Of a stretch of DNA of 64,000 bases, positions 1 to 12,318 are shown piece after piece. Position 1 is the stretch's first letter. Every line of letters begins with the position of its first letter. Under the pieces are notes generated by a model, which was not told where the DNA came from, ran no database searches, and saw nothing but the letters and a program-made list of their open reading frames with translations. The stretch covers positions 26,294,234 to 26,358,233 of the forward strand of contig CM069456.1 in the NCBI GenBank assembly GCA_035610835.1, read 5' to 3'. A program made the translations under genes and the position numbers. This stretch comes from Ophiura sarsii. Lineage: Eukaryota; Echinodermata; Ophiuroidea; Amphilepidida; Ophiuridae.

Positions 1-379
1 TTCTATTTTAGAAGCGCAAGGTCAAAAGACATGTGCCCATTGAGTAGTACACAGACTGGCTGGTGGTTAACCACCTTTGGCAGTAATTCACCACATTTTA
101 GCCTATGATTGCCAAATGAAACATTTCTGGCCCCTAATATTTTACAGACATAATGAGTAAAATATGGGGATTCTTCTGATACCAAAATACTAGTATCTTG
201 ATGTGAAAAAAAAAATCATAGCCCCCAAAAAGTGATCGGGTCATATACCTTTAATGCCAAAAACAAACAAATGTAAGGCTGTATAGTCATTATCATGGGA
301 CAGGTTCTAAATTATTGTGTTGCTGTCTGCAGTTGAAATCCACCGAACGGCATGACCACTTTACGCCTGTCTTAACTAA

Positions 380-638
380 GGGGTTGTCCAAAATTATCGC
401 CATTTTCACTTACGTACAGAGCGTACGTAACTTTTTACCCCCCTCCCCTCGAGTTACGTACGCAATAAATGGCGATTTTTCTTTTTTTTAATTTTAATTT
501 TGTACTTTAAAAAAAAAATCCCGCCTCTCAAGATCGCCATTAAAGTTACGTACGGTTGGGGTATATTTCGACCCCCTCCCCCCTTTTTTACGTACGCTTT
601 GTACGTAACTGAAAATGGCGAAAATTATGGACGACCCC
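380..638. mobile_element. Harbinger-like foldback MITE with TAA target duplication
   Basis: The termini GGGGTTGTCCAAAATTATC and the reverse complement of GAAAATTATGGACGACCCC match with few differences. TAA is duplicated at 377-379 and 639-641. A three-base TWA duplication with G-rich ends is typical of PIF/Harbinger elements. Internal TTACGTACG repeats continue the foldback. There is no coding capacity. Confidence 0.75.
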
Positions 639-1492
639 TAAATGCCACCCATATAATGCATAATTTCAAACGGATTATCAGGCCACGCACCGATATTATT
701 TGACTTGATCTATAAAATTGTCGTTTAATATTAAAACCAATATTTGAATGCACTAATATTGCTCACAATCAAGTTTAATTATACCGTAGATTAATGAAAT
801 ATGGTCATGTAATTCAGGCATTTAGCAGATAAGATATAAGTTTTAACTGGAGTTAGTTTTAGATACTGTGTTAAATCATCACTGCGTGAAGGGCACGCGA
901 CGTTTAGGTGCCCTGTCCAATTTCACCAAATACAACCAAATTTCAATACACAGTTACAACAAAACAATAAAGAACAAAACATCGGACAATGATTGTCCCC
1001 GAGGCTGTTTGACGGGATAGGCGTTCGAAGTAGACACAGAGTAATTTAGCTCTATTGAAAATTTAAAAGGTGGGTTTTGCTACGTGTCAATTTCAATGAA
1101 TATGAATTAAAACTTGTTTCAGTTTTCAAAGACCTACGCATAAATAGTGATTACATGGGAAATCCCACCAGTTGAATATCTTTTTTTTATTTTCAAAGTA
1201 GTAATTATTTTTGTAATAAAGAATATTTTTGTATATGTGTTGAGAAGAAGAAAAAAAGGTTCAAGGTACTGGGTAATTAATTTGTTGAGGATTAACTTAA
1301 ATGTCAAAACATCTTGTGCGTTAATGTTAAATAGGGGTTAACTATCTGTATGTTGCTCGGATTTTAAGGGATTTTTAGGTGGCAAATATTGATGTACCGG
1401 CTATCAATGACAATCCTTTGGACGTTATGCGAAATACGCGGGCAAATGTGGCATGAAATAGTGAGCAAATTTCAGCGCATGATTCAAAATTC
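639..1492. other. No gene or repeat recognised
   Basis: AT-rich sequence with only short chance ORFs. I see no recognisable motif or inverted repeat here. Confidence 0.5.
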
Positions 1493-1703
1493 CGGCTATA
1501 GTATTAGTTTTACCATTTATACAAAACAGATTTTTCAGAAACCTTTCCCAACTTTCAAAGTCTTATCTCAAGAATTACTGAACAAATATTAGGCATGGTT
1601 GCTCTTATTTTAATGCATTTCTCAAGGTGATTCCAAATATGGTGACGAAATTCAATAGTTTTGACATTTTTGAAACATTTTGTGAAATTTTGGAACTGTC
1701 TGC
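1493..1703 (+). mobile_element. Decayed copy of the TTAA MITE family (family A)
   Basis: The internal sequence (TTTTTCAGAAACCTTTCCCAA through AAACATTTTGTGAAATTTTGG) matches the intact copies at 2114-2345 and 4815-5064. The terminal CCACGCGG motifs are missing or eroded, so this is an old copy. Confidence 0.65.
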
Positions 1704-2113
1704 TAAACATTCACCAAATCCTCTTTTGCTTTTTAAAAAGCTTAAAACGACTTCGTGCAATTCTAACCAAAGCTGGTGAATGCTCGTAAAGGATGAATGT
1801 CGAAGAGAACAAACAGTAATGTACCATCGACAATACATAATTGATCATCGACCGATAGGTTGCATTTGAAAATCGAAATCCAATTTCTATTGCAACAGTT
1901 TTTTAATACCCTCGGAAATTGCGGGCTTGACACGACGAGTGTGTTTTGCTAATTGGCGATGTCACCAAACAATACGTGTGGATTTTGGCGCCTTATTCTC
2001 TAGTCAGATGACGTCATACTGAAATAGTTGGTTCTCGTCAAATTTTGATCAGCATATTACATTGTATAAATATATAAAAAGCCTGTGGACGCACAGGAAT
2101 CAGGATGTTTTAA

Positions 2114-2345
2114 CACTTTCCACGCGGCTATTAGTTTTACCATATTATCCAAATAGATTTAGAAACCTTTACCAATTTTCAAACTCTATCTCAAGGATTA
2201 CTTAAAGCAATACTAGGCATGTCTGTAAAAGTATTTCAATGCATTTCTCATGATGATTCCAAGTATGGTTATGAAATTCAATAATTATGACATTTTGGAA
2301 ACATTTTGTGAAATTTTGGAACTGTCGTCTGCCGCGTGGAAAGTG
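2114..2345 (+). mobile_element. TTAA MITE, family A (232 bases)
   Basis: The ends are CACTTTCCACGCGGC and GCCGCGTGGAAAGTG. TTAA flanks both sides (2110-2113 and 2346-2349). TTAA duplication is the mark of piggyBac or Kolobok transposition. It is non-coding. Related copies are at about 1493, 3318, 4815, 27121 and 58266. Confidence 0.85.
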
Positions 2346-2503
2346 TTAAGGACCATTTTGAGATTTTAGTTGAAGTGATTTGCGGAAAGAATTCAAAATG
2401 TGCAAAAGCCCTTGTATACAAGGCCTATACGTATTCTACCATAATCCTAACTTTCCCAATACACGCTAACTGGAAACCGGGATTATATGTTTTACTACAT
2501 GTA

Positions 2504-3151
2504 CAGCGTGTCCCAAAAACTGGGTTCAAAAGTTTGCGAGCTTATAACGAAATAAGTAGGAATTATGGATAGTTTATATTTACGGATATCAAATAAAATA
2601 TACCTGACCTTAATTGGGTACATTTGGAGACTAATCCGATGTAAACTTTTTAAAATACAAAGATTTGAATAGAGCGTGGTCAGAACCCATTTGTCCCGAT
2701 TTAAGGAATAAACCATCCGTGCGTTGCATGAAACTGTGCGTTATGTGCAGTAATCCCGGCGTGGGGTTTATTCTCCGAAAGAACTTATCAATAACTCGGA
2801 CTATAACAAGAACATTTTGTTGTAATGTTTATGTAAATAATGAACTTATATTATTGCAATATGACCAAGATAATTTTGTTTACTGCCCAAGTCTTTGTAA
2901 AGAATAAATGCAAAGGCAAAACTTTGATAAAGTCACAACAATGCGCATTGAAAAGTGGGACAAATGGGTTTTGACCACGCTTTATTAAAATCTTTGTTTT
3001 TCAAAAGGTTTATATTGGATTAATCATATAGTTTAACCAATTAAGGTCAGGTATATTTTAATTGATATCCCTAAATATGAACTATCCATGTTTCCTTCCT
3101 TTTTAGTTATAAGCTCGCAAACTTTTGAACCCAATTTTTTGGGACACGCTG
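2504..3151. mobile_element. Mariner-type foldback element with TA target site (648 bases)
   Basis: The ends CAGCGTGTCCCAAAA and TTTTTTGGGACACGCTG are flanked by TA (2502-2503, 3152-3153). The inverted arms run over 200 bases each (shared words include AGTTTGCGAGCTTATAAC and AATTAAGGTCAGGTATAT). Ends of the CAGGGTGTCCCA type with TA targets fit Tc1/mariner. There is no transposase. Confidence 0.8.
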
Positions 3152-3182
3152 TATATTCAGAGCAACTGATGATAATGTGTTA

Positions 3183-3313
3183 GGGCTGATATCCAAACTC
3201 TCAGCGGTGTTACACCGGTATTACACCGATGTTATACCGGTATTACACCGATATTTGTATAGAATATCGGTGTAATACCGGTGTAATCCCGCTGAGAGTT
3301 TGGATATCAGCCC
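3183..3313. mobile_element. Harbinger-like MITE with TTA target duplication (131 bases)
   Basis: The terminal repeat GGGCTGATATCCAAACTCTC is inverted at the other end. TTA is duplicated at 3180-3182 and 3314-3316. The interior is built of near-palindromic ACACCGGTATTACACCGAT units. The ends match those of the 515-base element at 54981, so both belong to one family. Confidence 0.85.
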
Positions 3314-3317
3314 TTAA

Positions 3318-3515
3318 CGATTTCCACGCGGCAGGCGTCTGCAGACGACATTACAAAAGTTCACAAAATATTTTAAAAATTTCAAAATTGTTAAATGTCA
3401 TAACCATATTCGCCTAGTATTTGATTCAGTAATCCTTTGGATAGACCTTGAAAGTTGGAAAAGGATTCTGAGAAATCTGTTTTGGAATGGTAAAACCAAT
3501 AGCCGCGTGGAAAGA
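3318..3515 (-). mobile_element. TTAA MITE, family A, reverse orientation, partly eroded
   Basis: It begins CGATTTCCACGCGGCAGG right after TTAA 3314-3317 and ends AGCCGCGTGGAAAG. The interior matches family A read from the other strand. The Harbinger MITE next door ends inside this TTAA, so that element inserted into the family A flank. Confidence 0.75.
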
Positions 3516-3886
3516 AATGATGCTTTTGGACGAGTTTTTTTCAGAAAACACTTGCGGCTGTGTGTCTTTCAAGATATAGATGAAACGGACAGAAAAAATT
3601 AAGAAAATAAGAAGAATTTAGGAGTCATTTTCACTCGTAAAATCAGAATGCCTTGATCAATTTTGGTAATCTTGGTGTCATTTAAAGGCTTAGAAAATGC
3701 TCCGAGAGCACACATAATGAACTCAAAATTGACTGTACCTGTAAAGTACCCCCCTGTTGATGTGCTGCATCACATATCATAGCTCTCGGAAAACAAAGAC
3801 AAACATAGTGACTGATTGTTTCTCTTTGTGGACTTTGTGTAGTGAGATAATGATGCTTTTCTGAAAGCACTCATCAATAAACATAT

Positions 3887-4133
3887 CGAGGGCTCATAAA
3901 CAAAAGGCCTCATCTCCAATTTTTTTCAAAAATGAGATTTTGATATCAAAATGTTCAGAAAGAAATTCTCTTTCCCGTAACACACAGCCTATCCCCATAA
4001 CACAACCCATTTCAAAGTTATAGCCAGTATCACAAGGCCTCATCTCTATCTCCCCAATATGTTTAAAATCTTCAATCGGCTTTTTCTCAAAATGGTCAAT
4101 ATGTAGATAAGGCCTTTTGTTTCTGAGCCCTCG
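3887..4133. mobile_element. CGAGGG-ended inverted-repeat element, short copy (247 bases)
   Basis: The ends CGAGGGCTCATAAACAAAAG and CTTTTGTTTCTGAGCCCTCG are inverted. ATAT is duplicated at 3883-3886 and 4134-4137. The inner words AAGGCCTCATCTC are repeated. It shares ends with the 1099-base element at 48847, which also has a four-base duplication. I cannot assign the superfamily. Confidence 0.75.
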
Positions 4134-4205
4134 ATATCATTCCTTTCGTTAAAAACAACTCATATTGGGTTTCCCTGAATCGAAAAACTAATCATTCTCG
4201 TTTTC

Positions 4206-4290
4206 AGCAATGGTGACCGAATAGTCAACTCGGGTGTGCGGTCGGTGTTGCAGAGCTCTGACGTTTTGAGTTCGATTCCCGATCTTCTGG
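4206..4290 (+). mobile_element. Possible tRNA-derived SINE head
   Basis: A B-box-like GAGTTCGATTCCCG (about 4268-4281) lies about 50 bases after an A-box-like GGTGACCGAATAGTCAACTCGG. I see no full cloverleaf. It could be a decayed SINE or chance. Confidence 0.35.
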
Positions 4291-4814
4291 ACCACATTTT
4301 CTGGCATAAACTATTTTCAGCTACCACTACGATAAAAACAGAAGTACTGCTTATATTTCGTTCGACGTAAACGCGTTTAATCGTCTTCTTCATACTTCAT
4401 TAAATCTACTGAAGCATCAGATTCATCAAAAATGTCCACATTGGTTGAAAACTAACGCTCTTGATCTGCTGTGTCAAGACTGTTTACGCAGGGAATCCAT
4501 CAACTCGGGTCCAATCAGTGCCCTTGGTCTGTTCCCATATACACCGCAACTGTCGTAATTACTAAATTATAATCGGATTCTGATCACACGGAATTACGTT
4601 GTGCGATATTGATGATCTAATTAGTGATACCGAGCAATAATAATAAATAAAATTAGATTTGTAAATTTATTTCGTAAGTTGAAGTTACGAATAATTTTAT
4701 TACGTATTTGATTTGATTTTTATATAATTACTTTGACTTAACAATAACATAGTTCACGAATTGAGGTCTATTTTGCTTCATATACATGTAGGCCTACCAT
4801 CTTAGGAAGGTTAA

Positions 4815-5064
4815 AACGCTTTACATGCGGCTATTACTATTAGTTTTACCATTATACCAAACAGATTTTTTAGATACCTTTCCCAACTTTCAAGGTCTAT
4901 CCAAAGGATTACTGAATCAATACTAGGTATATTTGTACTTATTTTAATGCATGTCACATGGTAATTCCAAATATGGTAATGAAATTTAACAATGTTGACA
5001 TTTTCGAAACATTTTGTGACATTTTGGAATGTCGTCTGCAGACGTCTGCCGCGTGGAAAGTATT
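4815..5064 (+). mobile_element. TTAA MITE, family A
   Basis: TTAA at 4811-4814 precedes AACGCTTTACATGCGG. The right end is GCCGCGTGGAAAGTATT. The interior closely follows the 2114 copy. The termini are mutated and the right TTAA has become TTGA. Confidence 0.75.
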
Positions 5065-8000
5065 GATTATAGGACACTACACAAGCACAATACTAAGACA
5101 GTGCTGCATTCTTCTAAATATTAACATCTTGATCTTACGGAATGCAACAATCCATACTGAAATAAGATGACATGTGGCGTTGTTTTTTTCTATTCAGAGC
5201 AGTTCTTTGATTATTATCTAGAAACAATATGTTTTGGATGAGTGTTTTCAGAGGGAAAACCCCATATCGGTATACATAGCTGCCAGCATTGCCTACAATC
5301 TTGGAAAAAAGTCCTTGGAACGCGAACGCTGAGCTGAGCACACGTGCTGGGTATTGTGTGCATGTATTGATTATTAGTGTCTTCTGTTATAAACGGAAAT
5401 GTTCAAATTAGATTTTTCCTTCCCCACCCCCCATCGATCAATGTTGGGACACTCTGGCAAGCTGCAGGAGCCACTGGCTTTGGTCAACATTGTACGGGGG
5501 AGTGGGGGTGACACGTAAGTGTTCTAAGACTTTTTTCCAGGATTGTATAGCTATTACTATAAATGGGTATCTTGGATATCCTCTCCTATCATAGTAATTG
5601 TACTTTGTATGTTATGTGCTTTTTTGAGGTTATAAAGGACATTTCAAGCTGTAACGATATATACTTGATTATATGAGTTGTTCATTTGTTGAGCTATAGA
5701 TAATGAGTTTGAATGCATTTCTAAGTATTTCTGTATTTGCTAGGAGCGCTTAAATTATCTTTGGATTTGAAAGGAACAGTGAGTGTGTCCATAAACCTTT
5801 TAGAAATTTAACTTCTTTTATCTGAAGGATGTTTTTTGACAAATAATATTTTCGAAAAAAAAATCATATTCTTATTGTTTCCTGGGTTCTGTCATCATAT
5901 TTAAGATAAAAGCACCTAGACTGTTCCCGTTAATACCCAGTTATCTCCACACGTGGATTGATCATGATGAATTACTTGTCTCGGTCAGGGCCTCTCATTG
6001 GCAGCTCAGTGTTTATGAAAATATAGTTACATCAAGAAAATATCTCGGTCGTGTCAAAGCAGGATAAGCTGTTGATGAACTTGAGGCTCATGGGCCAAAG
6101 GAGAAATCACATTTGTATGAGGGACGAGGAAATACGTGCCTTCTTACGAATATTCAGATTTACTTTTAGCTTTTTATTTTAATTTGACGTAACTTAATAT
6201 AATTGTATATGTGTTTTATTTAATTTAATATCATTTTATGTAGTTTTATTTATTTTCACTTAATTGATTGTTATACAATTATCTTATTTTATTTCATTTT
6301 CCTGTCAGACAGTCAGATATTAGCTATTTTTTCTTTAAAAAACCCATAAACAATAGGCCTATATAGCCTACACCCTAACATTCAAAGTATAGACCTTCCG
6401 GGTCATTTATAATGTGTTTCATAATCGATTATATATTTTGAACTAGCCAACCTCAAAGCACCTGGTCAGGGACTTTATGTGCTAGGTGTATAAAAGTGTC
6501 ATACCCAATAGGCAATCGTCAGACGACTGCATGGTGGTAATTTCGTTGCGTAGCAAACCCCTATGGACAATATGAATATACAATCCACGGTGTCACCGCA
6601 GCACATTACATTCAAACTCATTTTTTTTCTTCATTATAATTACCTTACATATATCTTTTTTCACCAAGAGAACCTGAGACAATCTTTTTATGGCCTCATG
6701 CAATTCTTAGTCTTACCAACCGCCGATCTGTCGATGAAAATATACAAGAGGTATATGGCGATGACAAGAGCAGGATCCAGGGATACTACGGTATCGCTTG
6801 AGACGATGCGAAAACATGACCGTCGCCAGAAATGTGGAGTGTTAGGGTGATACTGTTTTGATGTGCCGATATTTTGTGGGTGAGTTGCATTTAGATGGTG
6901 ATGGCTTAGTGTTGGCAGGCGGGGGAATGGCCGCCGCGACAAAAAGATGTAGGTCTCTGTAACACAGAAAATGGGAAAATCGTGTAGCAATCGTTATTAA
7001 AACAAACAAATATATGAATGTCATAAGTCGGTGCCCCAATTTTGGTCTTGCAACGTAAACATGTCTTCATTATAAACCACCGGTTTAAATTATTCTAGTT
7101 TAATGTATATTTTGGTATCATATCGAAAGTATTATATCGAGACCTGAGCTTTTGATACTTGTAGGTTATTCTAAAGATATAGGCCTAATATGCACTAAGG
7201 TCGAATAGTGATTTTTATTTTTTTTACCCAAATCTACATTGTCGTACTTGTCATTGTAGAAAAAATCATGGATTGCCATGAACAATTAAAAATGTCATGT
7301 GTAATAATGTAATTATATAAATCTAAAACAGTTGGAGTCAGAATAGAAACTCCAACAAAAAATCCCGATTACATCTGACACTAATTAATATTTCCGAGTT
7401 TTTTCTAAACAAAATCTAGAAAGACGTGTATTTTAGCTACAATTTTCAGACTCGTGCCCAAATCGTTAGCCTGGGAGTGTATTTTTACCTCAGAAACAAA
7501 GATTGGAAAAATTGTGACCATCACCATCGTCTGTACTACATGGAGGGCACATGAGTTCAGTTTTGACATGTAGATACATATCCGTTTGTCATCAACGTTG
7601 AGATTGGATCGTTCAATCTATGATCGTATGCCACGCAACTAAGGAACAGAAAGTAACGAACTTATTAAGATATAACAATGTAATACGTGTTAACATTTCA
7701 GAATTTCAAACGTTATCGTCTATTATATTATAAGTCCCTATTTAGGGGGCCTAATATTGTTCTGTCTTACATTACCATAATATTTATCTGCCCACATGTA
7801 TTCGAATTGTACATCAATTGAAAGTAATTAAAGACACCGCTAATTGCTGGCGTTATTACCTATAGTTGCTGCTGCAGCCTTTGCATTAGTCTGAACTAGC
7901 GAACGCGTTGGCTGTTAATGAACGACAGAGGGCGCGTGTAATAACTTAATTGGGCATCGCTTCACAGTATAAGAAGAATGCTCCCTGAATAATTATTACA

Positions 8001-8680
8001 AAACGGATTCCAACGAATAATAACGGTGATTTTTTAAACATGCTATAATAATGCTATCTGATGTAGTACGAGTCTAACATATTTCACTTTTTAGCTAAGG
8101 ATACGAACTTTCCCATGTGTTCAGCTGAATTCCATAGTTTCCCAAAGGATTATTTTGAAACAGCTTTAAAAATACTCCCCCATTGACAATTTAGCGACAG
8201 CTTAACTTATCAAGTAGGCCTATATAAAAATGCATGTTGAATTTTAAAAAAAGACATTTTATTAACGAGGTAGATTATACACGGGCGTACACACTAAACA
8301 AATTCTATTCAATAGGTGAATAGATTTCCTTTTCAAATATTTTTGAATAGAAAACTACGTGTTTTGCGTAAATTAGCCTTGTTAAAACCGTAAAAAAAAA
8401 AGTTTTAAAAATAGGCAAATTGAACATTGATGATTACCAAATATTTATCAATACCTTTCAGGCACGCGAATTTTTCCGTAGTCAATATTTGATAGGGATA
8501 GGGAAATACATGTTTACTTAGCTTTATTCGGTGGTTCGGCCTTGTTTTAATATATCATTATTCACTTATATCCTTTCCTTGATGTCTAAATATTAGACAC
8601 CGTATTCAAATATTAATTACGGAGAAAATATCGCTTCCGGCACCCTTCATTGCCGACATTTCTTTTTCTCGAATTGCTGG
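5065..8680. other. No gene or clear repeat recognised
   Basis: Long AT-rich stretch with chance ORFs of 100 codons or fewer and no domain, tRNA or terminal inverted repeat that I can support. It includes several TAGGCCTA words. Candidate single-copy sequence. Confidence 0.45.
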
Positions 8681-9089
8681 AGTCATTGTCGGATGAGGTC
8701 GAATGTAAGAAGACGATGCTGGACATGATGTATAACATGAATACGAATTTTGGTTAATTTACTCAAAAAACACATCACATGTATATATATAAATAATTGC
8801 ATCTTGAAATACCTGGAGTTTTGAAAACTAGTAGGATATCCAGTTTGGTTATCCATTTCTACTGTGTCAAAATACTTAACTGTAACGGCAGGACCATTAT
8901 AATTGAGCCAGAATCTCATACTAACGACTCACACCGTCACACGCACAATTAATTTCTGAACGAGTACGTGATGTGCATCGTCTGAAGCTCTGTGAAAACA
9001 TTGTAGTGCTCAGAAAGCAGTACGTCAATGAACACGATGAACTTAACTGTTTGTGTATTGCAAACGTTGAGGGAGTTTTCATGAGTTAG

Positions 9090-10275
9090 TAAGTCATCAG
9101 ACGACGCTGGACACGGGCGTATTCACGAGTATTTAGGTTAAAATATGCGAACGAGGTTACGTGATCAAGTAAATGGGACGAACGCTTAACAACGGTTTAA
9201 ATTCAAAAAATGATACTGACACTGAGGGTGGTTAGCCACCCACAACGGTTTTGGATTGGAAAATTGTTCTTCTAACCTATGATGAATTTTTCAAAATAAT
9301 TAGATCAACATTCGCGATTACGTGTTATTCCAATACGAATTCAAAATTTAGGTTTTCGCGTGTCCATCGTCGTCTGTAAGTCATCACACAGACGACGGTG
9401 GACACGAATGGCCGATAACTTTGAATTCCCATTTGTCTCAATGTAAAAAATGGATTTTGATTGCATGATTCCAGAGAATTCATCACGTGTTGGAAAAACA
9501 AATGTCGGGCATGGGCTCGTTCACGAAGGTTAAATTATGCGCACAAGGTTACGTTATCAACCAAATGCGACACCCGGTTAGTGACGGAGGAAAATTCAAA
9601 AAAGGATATTTACACTGGAGTTGATGAAATCTAGTGGTTTAGGATGAAATAATTTAGTTCCAACATGTGACGAATTTTCAGGAATAATAATAATCCAAAT
9701 CTATTTTCATGTTGAAACCAATGGGAATTTAAAAATGTATGGCCACGCAACGTGTCGTGACCACCGTCGTCTGGTTTGCCAGGTGTAAAGTGAATCTAGC
9801 GCCATCTACGGTGATAGATTATATTACACACAGCGGCGATGATGATGACGAAGATGGGGTGGGTAGTGTGAGGGTTGATTCAGACGATGATGGCCACGTG
9901 AAACCTAAATTCGTATTGGAATAACACGTAATCGCGAATGTTAATCTTATCATTTTGAAAAATTCATCATAAGTTAGAAAATAAATTTATTTCCAATCCA
10001 AAACCGTTGGAGTTGGCTAACCAACTCCATTGTAAATGCTATTTTCTAAATTATTTTCATCGTTAATCGGGCGATGACTGTTAAAAATATTTCAAAATGG
10101 TGCACTCCCGTTGCCATATTGGGTCGTCCGAGACGCGTGGCCGCCGTCGTCTGGTTTGCCAGGTGTAAAGTGAATCTAGCGCCATCTACGGTAATAGATT
10201 ATTATATTACACACAGCGCGAGCGGCGATGATAATGACGAAGATGGGGTGGGTGGTGTGAGCTGTGAGCCTGTGA
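9090..10275. repeat. Composite dispersed repeat with inverted and direct internal copies
   Basis: The segment CCGTCGTCTGGTTTGCCAGG through GATGGGGTGGGT occurs at about 9764-9860 and again at 10146-10252. The phrase AACACGTAATCGCGAATGTT at about 9923 is inverted at about 9310-9330. A related copy lies at about 26660-26890, sharing GGTGCACTCCCGTTGCCA. The outer limits are uncertain. Confidence 0.6.
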
Positions 10276-10360
10276 GGGTAGTATCGATCCTCATGTCTTC
10301 CCTGTTTTCCACACGGCCCCTGCGAGGGTACTCCAATATGAAGACTAGAAAAAATACATC

Positions 10361-10467
10361 GGGCGAGATCGTTTTCCCATAATTGTCTCTTTTCTATCCA
10401 CGACGGCGAACCTGTTTAAAATATTTATAATTTGTTTAATACCCGTCGTATATGCCTATTATTTCTA
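10361..10467 (+). mobile_element. SINE body, 5'-truncated copy
   Basis: It starts at GGGCGAGATCGTTTTCCC and runs through ACCCGTCGTATATGCC. It is nearly identical to 10668-10774 but lacks the tRNA-like head. Loss of the 5' part is the usual result of incomplete retroposition; a local duplication is the alternative. Confidence 0.6.
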
Positions 10468-10604
10468 TGTATTTTCCCTCTACAGGGAGGACGGCACTTG
10501 ATTATTACACTTGTATAGGCCCGAGCTACTCCGGGTAATACTTGTGGCAGGAGACTGGGAAACGAGATCGCTTAGGTTTGAATTTCAGATGCTTTACCAT
10601 GCGA

Positions 10605-10774
10605 GGTCTTGTGGCCCAATGGATAAGGCAGTTGCCAGGCAAGCAACAGATCCTGGGTTCGATTCCCGGGCGAGATCGTTTTCCCATAATTGTCTCTTTT
10701 CTATCCACGACGGCGAACCTGTTTAAAATATTTATAATTTGTTTAATACCCGTCGTATATGCCTATTATTTCTA
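10605..10774 (+). mobile_element. tRNA-derived SINE with a complete cloverleaf head (10605-10678)
   Basis: All four stems fold. The acceptor GGTCTTG pairs with CGAGATC using two G-U pairs. The D stem is GCC/GGC, the anticodon stem GTTGC/GCAAC is perfect, and the T stem CTGGG/CCCGG surrounds TTCGATT. The loop CAGGCAA lacks the obligatory U33, so it is not a working tRNA. The D-arm GTGGCCCAATGGATAAGGC resembles tRNA-Arg. A SINE-like body and an A-rich tail follow. Confidence 0.65.
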
Positions 10775-12240
10775 AGAAAAAAAACAGTTCAAAAAGTGTG
10801 CGCTGATAAACTGCTGAATAAACATGAGCTATTCACGCACCAGTCACGCCACAGTGCGCCGATAGTTTCACGCGGCGTTGTACACCGCGTGACGCGATAG
10901 GGCGCACGATTTGCCTCCCCGTGGCGCAGCGTGACGATCGTTCGATGCACTGCCTTTGAATTGGACCAATCGGGTGGTATTTCTGTTGTTGCTGTTTACA
11001 AATACGGATGCTCGGTACTGGTACGCATATTCATATGCAAAAATGTCGTGGAATTCCACAACAAAACCGCACACTTTTTGGACGTATTATTTTCCCAATC
11101 CCTCTTTTTGGTCCGCCATTTTTAAAGATGGCGGCCATATAGAGGGACGCGGGGACCCAGTCTAATGTGAGGGTATATTTTCCAAATACAAATAATGTAT
11201 ACTCGAACGCTCTAAAGTTGTCAGCTTGTTTGAATCATCAGATTAAAACAGTCGTTGACTTCGTCTCACCGGCTTCGTTTGTGTGGTGGTACTGTGACGT
11301 TAGGGATAAGAAAAAATATGATTAAACTAGTTAAATTGATATTTCTTCATGTTTCAGTATCACTGTTGACAGAGTCCCTTTTAGAGGGTATCTATATCAA
11401 ATTGGTAGCGTCCAAATATGATACTTCAACAACTTTTGTTAGAATGATCATTGTTTGTTAGAATCCAAAAGCCCTGCTATATAATGTTATAATTATAATA
11501 GCGCCCTCAATAGTGGGAACATGCGTAAGAGGTTACGTTATCTTCCAACTCCAGCGGGTTTTTTGCAGTCAGTACGCAGGTATCGTTTTTAATGAGTGAC
11601 CTTGCCGATTTCTAACCCACGCAAAGATCGATTTCAGGATGTCAACCTTGCGCTAAAATATTAAGGGAAGTTTGTTTTCCCTGAATTAATTGAGGTAGGG
11701 TTAGCTGGCAGCCATGATGGAGAAGTAGGTGGATTGTTCGTAATTTTCTCTATAATATGATGCCAAATCTGACATATTTGGTCCACAAACAGTGATTTTA
11801 TCGCTAATTTTAGAATTTAAAAACTTTCGTGACTTTGCTTCTTGTAACTATTCACTTGACTGGACTAAAATTCGTACGATGTTTTAAGAGCAATTTCCGT
11901 ACTAACGGAATCTTAAGCTTTAATTTCATATCAAAAACATTGATGCCCGACTTCTTTTTTGATAAGAAAAACGGAGTTTGATTTTCACCGATTTTCGGTC
12001 AGAAAACGAAACTTACGATCCCCCGTTAGGCCTCGCCAACTTGATTTTTAGTTTCCCGTAACACGCCCGCGCTTCATTTTCATGCCCGCGTTTGAATTCA
12101 TTATTGAAATTTTTGAAAAAAAATACCCTTTTTCCAATGAAAACGTCCGAATTCATGCATTTTGTGTGATGAAATTGTGAAATGTTTATTCATTTTGACC
12201 AGAATAGCCTTTCTGTAAAAAAAATATCATATGACATTGT
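10775..12240. other. No gene recognised
   Basis: A patch around 10865-10960 is rich in CpG and short CGCG words, and a CCGCCAT...ATGGCGG hairpin lies near 11110-11135. The rest shows chance ORFs only. Confidence 0.4.
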
Positions 12241-12318
12241 GTAGCGCAGAAGGATCGATTTCGAACCCCGGACCTCTCGCTCCCAAAGCCAGCCCTCTAC
12301 CATCTGAGCTATCAAACA
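12241..12318 (-). pseudogene. tRNA-like relic, Pro(TGG)-like anticodon loop
   Basis: On the minus strand, TAGCTCAGATGGTAGAGG (A-box region) is followed by CTGGCTTTGGGAGCGAG (loop TTTGGGA, anticodon TGG) and a B box GGTTCGAAATC. The anticodon stem has one mismatch and the T stem does not pair, so this is a tRNA pseudogene or SINE head. Confidence 0.5.

Noticed and set aside
2665..2907. 80-codon ORF with several Cys
   Set aside because: It sits in the loop of the mariner-type foldback at 2504-3151 and resembles no transposase or zinc-finger family that I recognise.
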